Assembly: GCF_031846445.1 (NCBI RefSeq)
Contig: NZ_JAVRHR010000001.1
Coordinates: 1,550,001-1,614,000, forward strand
Direction of reading: 5' to 3'
DNA length: 64,000 nt
From: Croceitalea rosinachiae
GTDB lineage: Bacteria; Bacteroidota; Bacteroidia; Flavobacteriales; Flavobacteriaceae
The notes under the pieces were generated by a model. That model searched no databases. It was not told where the DNA came from and saw only the letters and a list, made by a program, of their open reading frames with translations. Below are positions 60,104 to 64,000 of this stretch, piece after piece. Each line of letters opens with the position of its first letter. Position 1 is the stretch's first letter. A program made the translations under genes and the position numbers.

Positions 60104-61009
60104 TTGAAAGTTGCCAATCAAGAAATAAAACTTCCATTGCTTCATCAGAAAAAGATTGAGCTCTTTGTGAAAAGGGAAGATTTGATTCACCCTCAAATTT
60201 CAGGAAATAAATACCGTAAGCTCAAATACAATTTAGCCGAGGCACAGCATCGAGGTTTTAAGACTCTTCTGACTTTTGGCGGGGCATTTTCTAATCATAT
60301 TGCGGCTACCGCTTATGCAGGCAAGCTCTATGGTTTAAAAACCATCGGTGTAATTAGAGGTGAAGAGTTAGAAAGAAAATGGAAGGACAATCCTACACTT
60401 CGTCTAGCTTATGAAAATGGAATGCAGCTTCACTTTGTTTCTAGAGCAAACTATCAGTTAAAAAAGTCCAGTGGTTTTTTAGATGGATTAAAGTCGAAAT
60501 TTGGTTCTTTTTATATCATTCCTGAGGGAGGAACAAATTTATTGGCCATAAAGGGCTGTGAAGAAATTTTGAATAAAGCTGATGCTCATTTTGATGTAGT
60601 TTGTTGCTGCGTAGGTACTGGCGGTACTTTGGCAGGATTGGTAAATTCTTCAGCTTCACATCAAAGGGTTTTGGGATTCCCAGCGCTTAAAGTTGATTTT
60701 TTAAGCAACGATATTCGTAAATTTGCTCAAAATGAGAATTGGGAATTGATTTCTGACTATCATTTTGGGGGTTATGCCAAATGCAATATCGAGCTTGTTC
60801 GTTTTATCAATGACTTTAAGAACAACACTGATATTGCACTCGATCCCATTTATACCGGAAAATTATTTTTTGGACTTTTAGACTTGATAAAGAAGGATTA
60901 TTTCAAAGCAAAAACTAGAGTATTAGTAATCCATACAGGGGGTTTGCAAGGCATAAAAGGAATGAACAGTGTATTAAAAAAAAAGGATTTACCGTTGTTA
61001 GATATATGA
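60104..61009 (+). CDS. PLP-dependent ACC deaminase / D-cysteine desulfhydrase family enzyme
   Basis: A 301-residue fold-type II PLP enzyme. The PLP lysine is Lys36 in QISGNKYRKLKYNL. The Ser-rich substrate site is FGGAFSNHIAATAYAG, and the phosphate-binding loop is CVGTGGTLAGLVN. A TTG start is used because the first in-frame ATG is far inside the conserved domain. Length is slightly short for the family. It removes sulfur or amino groups from small D-amino acids; the exact substrate cannot be told from sequence. The stop overlaps the next start as ATGA. Confidence 0.85.
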   Translation: MKVANQEIKLPLLHQKKIELFVKREDLIHPQISGNKYRKLKYNLAEAQHRGFKTLLTFGGAFSNHIAATAYAGKLYGLKTIGVIRGEELERKWKDNPTLRLAYENGMQLHFVSRANYQLKKSSGFLDGLKSKFGSFYIIPEGGTNLLAIKGCEEILNKADAHFDVVCCCVGTGGTLAGLVNSSASHQRVLGFPALKVDFLSNDIRKFAQNENWELISDYHFGGYAKCNIELVRFINDFKNNTDIALDPIYTGKLFFGLLDLIKKDYFKAKTRVLVIHTGGLQGIKGMNSVLKKKDLPLLDI

Positions 61010-61860
61010 CAAGACATTTTTTAGTAGCGCTCTTTGCAACTATTTTTTTGGTTGGCTGTGGTGCAAAGAAACGCGCTGCAAGCAGTAAAAAAGTAGCCAC
61101 AAACACAAAAAAAGCTGGAGTATATAAACCCAATACTGGTATTGAAGATACTAAATTCAATAAATCAGGATTGTATCCGTTACCGGCCGACCCAGGTTAC
61201 TTTAAGGCTTTTCCAATTGAAACTACCAATCAATATATAGCCGAGTTTTCAAAAATTGCACAATATGAGATGCGCGCTTTTGGTATTCCGGCAAGCATTA
61301 CCTTAGCCCAAGGTATTTTAGAGAGCGGCTCGGGAAAAGGAGAGCTTACCAGAAAAACGAACAACCATTTCGGAATTAAATGTCATACAGGATGGCAGGG
61401 CGAATTTGATTTTCATGATGATGATGCCAAGGGGGAATGTTTTCGTAAATACAATCACCCCATGTTTTCTTTTAGAGACCATAGTATCTTTTTGGCGTCA
61501 CGAAGTCGTTATCGGTTTTTGTTTAATTATCAAAGAGACGATTATAAAAAATGGGCTTACGGTTTACGGCAAGCTGGTTATGCAACAGATAAGAAATACC
61601 CTCAAAAGCTCATAGCATTGATTGAACGTTTTGAATTGACCCAATTTGATGAAGAAGTGGTTGATGGCGGACTAGAAACCATTCGTAAACCGAAAGAGTA
61701 TCGTGTTTTTACCCATATAGTGAATAAAGGGGATACGCTGTATGGAATTGCAAAGAAGTATGGACTTTCAATTGATGAAATTAAACGCTTGAACAGTTTG
61801 AAGAATAATAATTTGGCCATAGGTCAGGTCCTTAATCTCAGAAAGGCGAAAACCAGATAA
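61006..61860 (+). CDS. Glucosaminidase-LysM lipoprotein
   Basis: A 284-residue lipoprotein (MTRHFLVALFATIFLVGC, then a basic AKKRAASSKKVATNTKKAG linker). The glucosaminidase (GH73-like) domain is at about 75-210. Catalytic Glu lies in LAQGILESGSGKGELTRKTNNHFGIKCH, with ECFRKYNHPMFSFRDHSIFL and GYATDKKYPQKLIALIE. A C-terminal LysM domain follows at about 232-280 (HIVNKGDTLYGIAKKYGLSIDEIKRLN). It hydrolyses peptidoglycan glycan strands at the inner leaflet of the outer membrane. It is coupled to the upstream gene by ATGA and lies 6 nt before hemL. Confidence 0.93.
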   Translation: MTRHFLVALFATIFLVGCGAKKRAASSKKVATNTKKAGVYKPNTGIEDTKFNKSGLYPLPADPGYFKAFPIETTNQYIAEFSKIAQYEMRAFGIPASITLAQGILESGSGKGELTRKTNNHFGIKCHTGWQGEFDFHDDDAKGECFRKYNHPMFSFRDHSIFLASRSRYRFLFNYQRDDYKKWAYGLRQAGYATDKKYPQKLIALIERFELTQFDEEVVDGGLETIRKPKEYRVFTHIVNKGDTLYGIAKKYGLSIDEIKRLNSLKNNNLAIGQVLNLRKAKTR

Positions 61861-61866
61861 AAGCGT

Positions 61867-63144
61867 ATGCGATACCAAAGAAGTAGTGCACTATTTTCTG
61901 AAGCAAAAAAATATATTCCTGGTGGGGTGAATTCGCCGGTTAGAGCATTTAAAGCCGTTGGTGGCGACCCTATTTTTATCAAAGAAGCCAAAGGAGCATA
62001 TCTCTATGATGAAGACGGAAATTACTATATAGACTATATTGCTTCATGGGGTCCCTTAATTTTAGGTCATGCCCACAAGCCTGTTTTAGAGGCTGTTATT
62101 GAAAAAGCTAAAAAAGGCACTTCATTCGGAATTCCCACCGAAATAGAAACAGAACTTGCTAAGCTGGCAGTGAGCATGGTGCCAAACATTGACAAGATTC
62201 GTTTTGTGAATTCAGGAACAGAAGCATGTATGAGCGCGGTCAGATTAGCCCGCGGGTATACCGCCAGGGACAAAATCATAAAATTTGCAGGATGTTATCA
62301 TGGACATTCCGATTCATTTTTGATTCAGGCAGGTAGTGGTGCGGTAACCTTTGGCAGCCCTAACAGCCCAGGGGTGACACAGGGCACGGCAAAAGATACG
62401 TTGCTTGCGAATTATAATGATTTGGATGGAGTTAAAGCTTTGGTTAAAGCAAATCAAGGAGAAATTGCAGCCATTATCATTGAACCGGTTGCAGGTAATA
62501 TGGGGTGTATTATTCCCACAGATGAATTTATAAAAGGCCTTAGAGAACTCTGTACCAAAGAGGGAATCTTGTTACTTTTTGATGAGGTGATGACGGGCTT
62601 TCGCCTGGGCAAAGGTGGTGCACAAGAAGCTTTGGGTGTTGATGCCGATATTGTGATGTTCGGAAAAGTAATTGGGGGCGGACTCCCAGTAGGCGCATTT
62701 GCGGCTCGTACTGAAATTATGAGCCATCTGGCACCTGAAGGTCCGGTATATCAGGCGGGTACTTTAAGTGGAAACCCATTGGCCATGAGTGCAGGATTGG
62801 CGATGTTGACCGAACTGAATACCAAACCAGAAACCTTTATCAGTTTGGCTGAGAAAACAGAGTTTTTACATAAAGGTATTGCCGAGGTGTTGAACGAGAA
62901 GGGCATTGCCCATCAGATTAACCGATTTGGCAGCATGATTTCTGTTCATTTTTGTGATGACCCTGTTGTTGATTTTGAAAGTTCTGCGAAAGGGAATAAT
63001 GATACCTTCAAAAACTATTTTCATGGTATGCTCGACCAAGGGATTTACCTGCCACCTTCAGCCTTCGAGAGCTACTTTTTAAACGATGCTATCAGTTATT
63101 CAGATTTAGCCAAGACCATTGAAGCGGTGAGCAAAGTTTTTTAA
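61867..63144 (+). CDS. hemL: Glutamate-1-semialdehyde 2,1-aminomutase
   Basis: A 425-residue PLP enzyme that converts glutamate-1-semialdehyde to 5-aminolevulinate in tetrapyrrole synthesis. Motifs are YIPGGVNSPVRAF at the N-terminus, RFVNSGTEACMSAVRLARGYT, GCYHGHSDSFLIQAGSG, FDEVMTGFR and the PLP lysine Lys267 in MFGKVIGGGLPVGAF. Length is normal. It is the last gene of a four-gene operon with envelope genes, an unusual but probably incidental setting. Confidence 0.97.
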   Translation: MRYQRSSALFSEAKKYIPGGVNSPVRAFKAVGGDPIFIKEAKGAYLYDEDGNYYIDYIASWGPLILGHAHKPVLEAVIEKAKKGTSFGIPTEIETELAKLAVSMVPNIDKIRFVNSGTEACMSAVRLARGYTARDKIIKFAGCYHGHSDSFLIQAGSGAVTFGSPNSPGVTQGTAKDTLLANYNDLDGVKALVKANQGEIAAIIIEPVAGNMGCIIPTDEFIKGLRELCTKEGILLLFDEVMTGFRLGKGGAQEALGVDADIVMFGKVIGGGLPVGAFAARTEIMSHLAPEGPVYQAGTLSGNPLAMSAGLAMLTELNTKPETFISLAEKTEFLHKGIAEVLNEKGIAHQINRFGSMISVHFCDDPVVDFESSAKGNNDTFKNYFHGMLDQGIYLPPSAFESYFLNDAISYSDLAKTIEAVSKVF

Positions 63145-63387
63145 GGTTGCAAACCCCAGATACAACTAGAGCTTAGGAAAAAGTCTTTTCAAAATAAGGC
63201 GGATACCACTTAATGTAAGCAATAAAATCCATGCTTTAGGATAAGAGTCTTACCATTTCTTGCAAATCCCTCAACATCAATTTTTTAAGAATTCACAACA
63301 GCTTACGGAATAGCAAACAACAAAAAGTAGGTAAAATCTTACAATATTTGGTTATTTGATGGTATTTCAATATCCAAATCTAATCCA

Positions 63388-64000
63388 ATGGCCTTTTCTT
63401 TTAAGATTTATACCAAAAGCAACTTTAGCGTTCTACTTTTTTTTCTCGTTCTGAGTATGCTTCCCGTACAGGCGCAAACCAATACTGTGCAACCCACGGG
63501 CTCCGGCACTTCTGCTGATCCCTACCAAATTGCTTCCTTGGCAAATTTATCCTGGCTAAGCCAGACCCCAGCTGTTTGGGGCGCACATTTTCACCAGACG
63601 GCGGATATCGATGCTGCTGAAACCCAATTTTGGGATGATTCAGATGACAATTTGGATGGGGATCTATACAACGACCCTAATGATGCAATTAGTGCAGGGA
63701 ATAACCAAGGGTTTTCCCCTATTGGTAATAATTCAAATCGGTTTATGGGCCTCTATGATGGTAATGGGAGTTTAATTACGAATTTATATATTGATAGGTC
63801 GTCAACAAATTTTGTTGGTTTCATTGGGTATAATCAATTGGGCAGTGAACTCAAGAATCTAGGACTTATAGATGTAAATATAACTGGCGATAACGTTACA
63901 GGAAGTTTGGTTGGTAGAAATCTTGGTTCCATTGATGAGTGTTTTAGCTCTGGAGTTGTAAATGCACCTATTCTTTTGGGGGGGATAACAGGAGCAAATT
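63388..64000 (+). CDS. GLUG-repeat surface protein, 5' part only
   Basis: The frame is open from ATG 63388 to the window end (204 residues). The signal peptide ends LPVQAQ (about residue 31). The next block, PTGSGTSADPYQIASLANLSWLSQ, then SPIGNNSNRFMGLYDGNGSLITNLYI, and FVGFIGYNQLGSELKNLGLIDVNITGDNVTGSLVGRN, is the start of a GLUG-motif beta-helix as in many flavobacterial adhesins. Such proteins often end in a T9SS C-terminal domain, which is outside the window, so export by the gldKLMN machine is inference. The 243-nt gap before it shows no other gene. Confidence 0.8.
   Translation, partial: MAFSFKIYTKSNFSVLLFFLVLSMLPVQAQTNTVQPTGSGTSADPYQIASLANLSWLSQTPAVWGAHFHQTADIDAAETQFWDDSDDNLDGDLYNDPNDAISAGNNQGFSPIGNNSNRFMGLYDGNGSLITNLYIDRSSTNFVGFIGYNQLGSELKNLGLIDVNITGDNVTGSLVGRNLGSIDECFSSGVVNAPILLGGITGAN

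Overview
This AT-rich window comes from a Bacteroidota genome, almost certainly a marine member of the Flavobacteriaceae. Three things point there: a complete gldKLMN gliding and type IX secretion (T9SS) locus, many lipoproteins with an Asp-rich stretch after the lipobox cysteine, and TAnnTTTG -7 promoter elements in place of sigma-70 boxes. Shine-Dalgarno sequences are weak or absent, and several genes need TTG starts. Nearly all of the window reads as ordinary chromosome. I see no intact phage, insertion sequence, CRISPR array, rRNA operon or recognisable defence system.

Layout, 1-16 kb: the 5' part of miaB on the minus strand; a two-gene lipoprotein unit (a beta-propeller protein, then a small lipoprotein ending in a Kunitz/BPTI-like domain); a large secreted sortilin/BNR-type propeller; topA; an arginase-fold protein with degraded metal ligands; gldK, gldL, gldM and gldN; and an FAD oxidoreductase.

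16-33 kb: a DUF983 protein, an ABC-F ATPase and a secreted leucine-rich-repeat protein, followed by two complete RND efflux systems (adaptor, permease, TolC) arranged tail to tail. The gap between them holds small ORFs, one of which resembles a truncated recombinase N-terminus. The second system is expressed with a Spy-like periplasmic protein and a DUF6268 outer-membrane protein.

33-44 kb: an outer-membrane barrel and a DUF4270 lipoprotein; then a second DUF6268 protein, a kelch lipoprotein, DUF4907 and a LytS/LytR-type two-component pair, which look like an envelope-sensing module; the initiator tRNA with its own promoter; an AGCS symporter overlapping era; and a choice-of-anchor I lipoprotein.

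44-58 kb: der, a large macroglobulin/TonB-plug-like secreted protein, a Cys-rich lipoprotein, a five-gene minus-strand unit (M23 peptidase, MerR regulator, LemA, two TPM proteins), alaS and a DUF4230 protein, and a DUF3291 plus long phenylalanine-hydroxylase operon transcribed divergently from an Lrp/AsnC regulator.

58-64 kb: a DUF4136 lipoprotein, a 55-codon DUF5522 gene, a four-gene operon (mini HExxH membrane protein, ACC-deaminase-like enzyme, glucosaminidase-LysM lipoprotein, hemL), and the start of a GLUG-repeat surface protein that runs off the window and may be a T9SS client.

The main theme is cell-envelope biology: secretion, efflux, surface lipoproteins and peptidoglycan enzymes, mixed with housekeeping genes (miaB, topA, era, der, alaS, hemL, tRNA-fMet). 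No clear new multi-gene system stands out. The best leads are the Kunitz lipoprotein, the catalytically degraded arginase beside the T9SS genes, the DUF6268/kelch/DUF4907/LytTR module, the phenylalanine hydroxylase with a large C-terminal extension, and the 109-residue HExxH protein. Family names were assigned by reading the sequences, not by database search.
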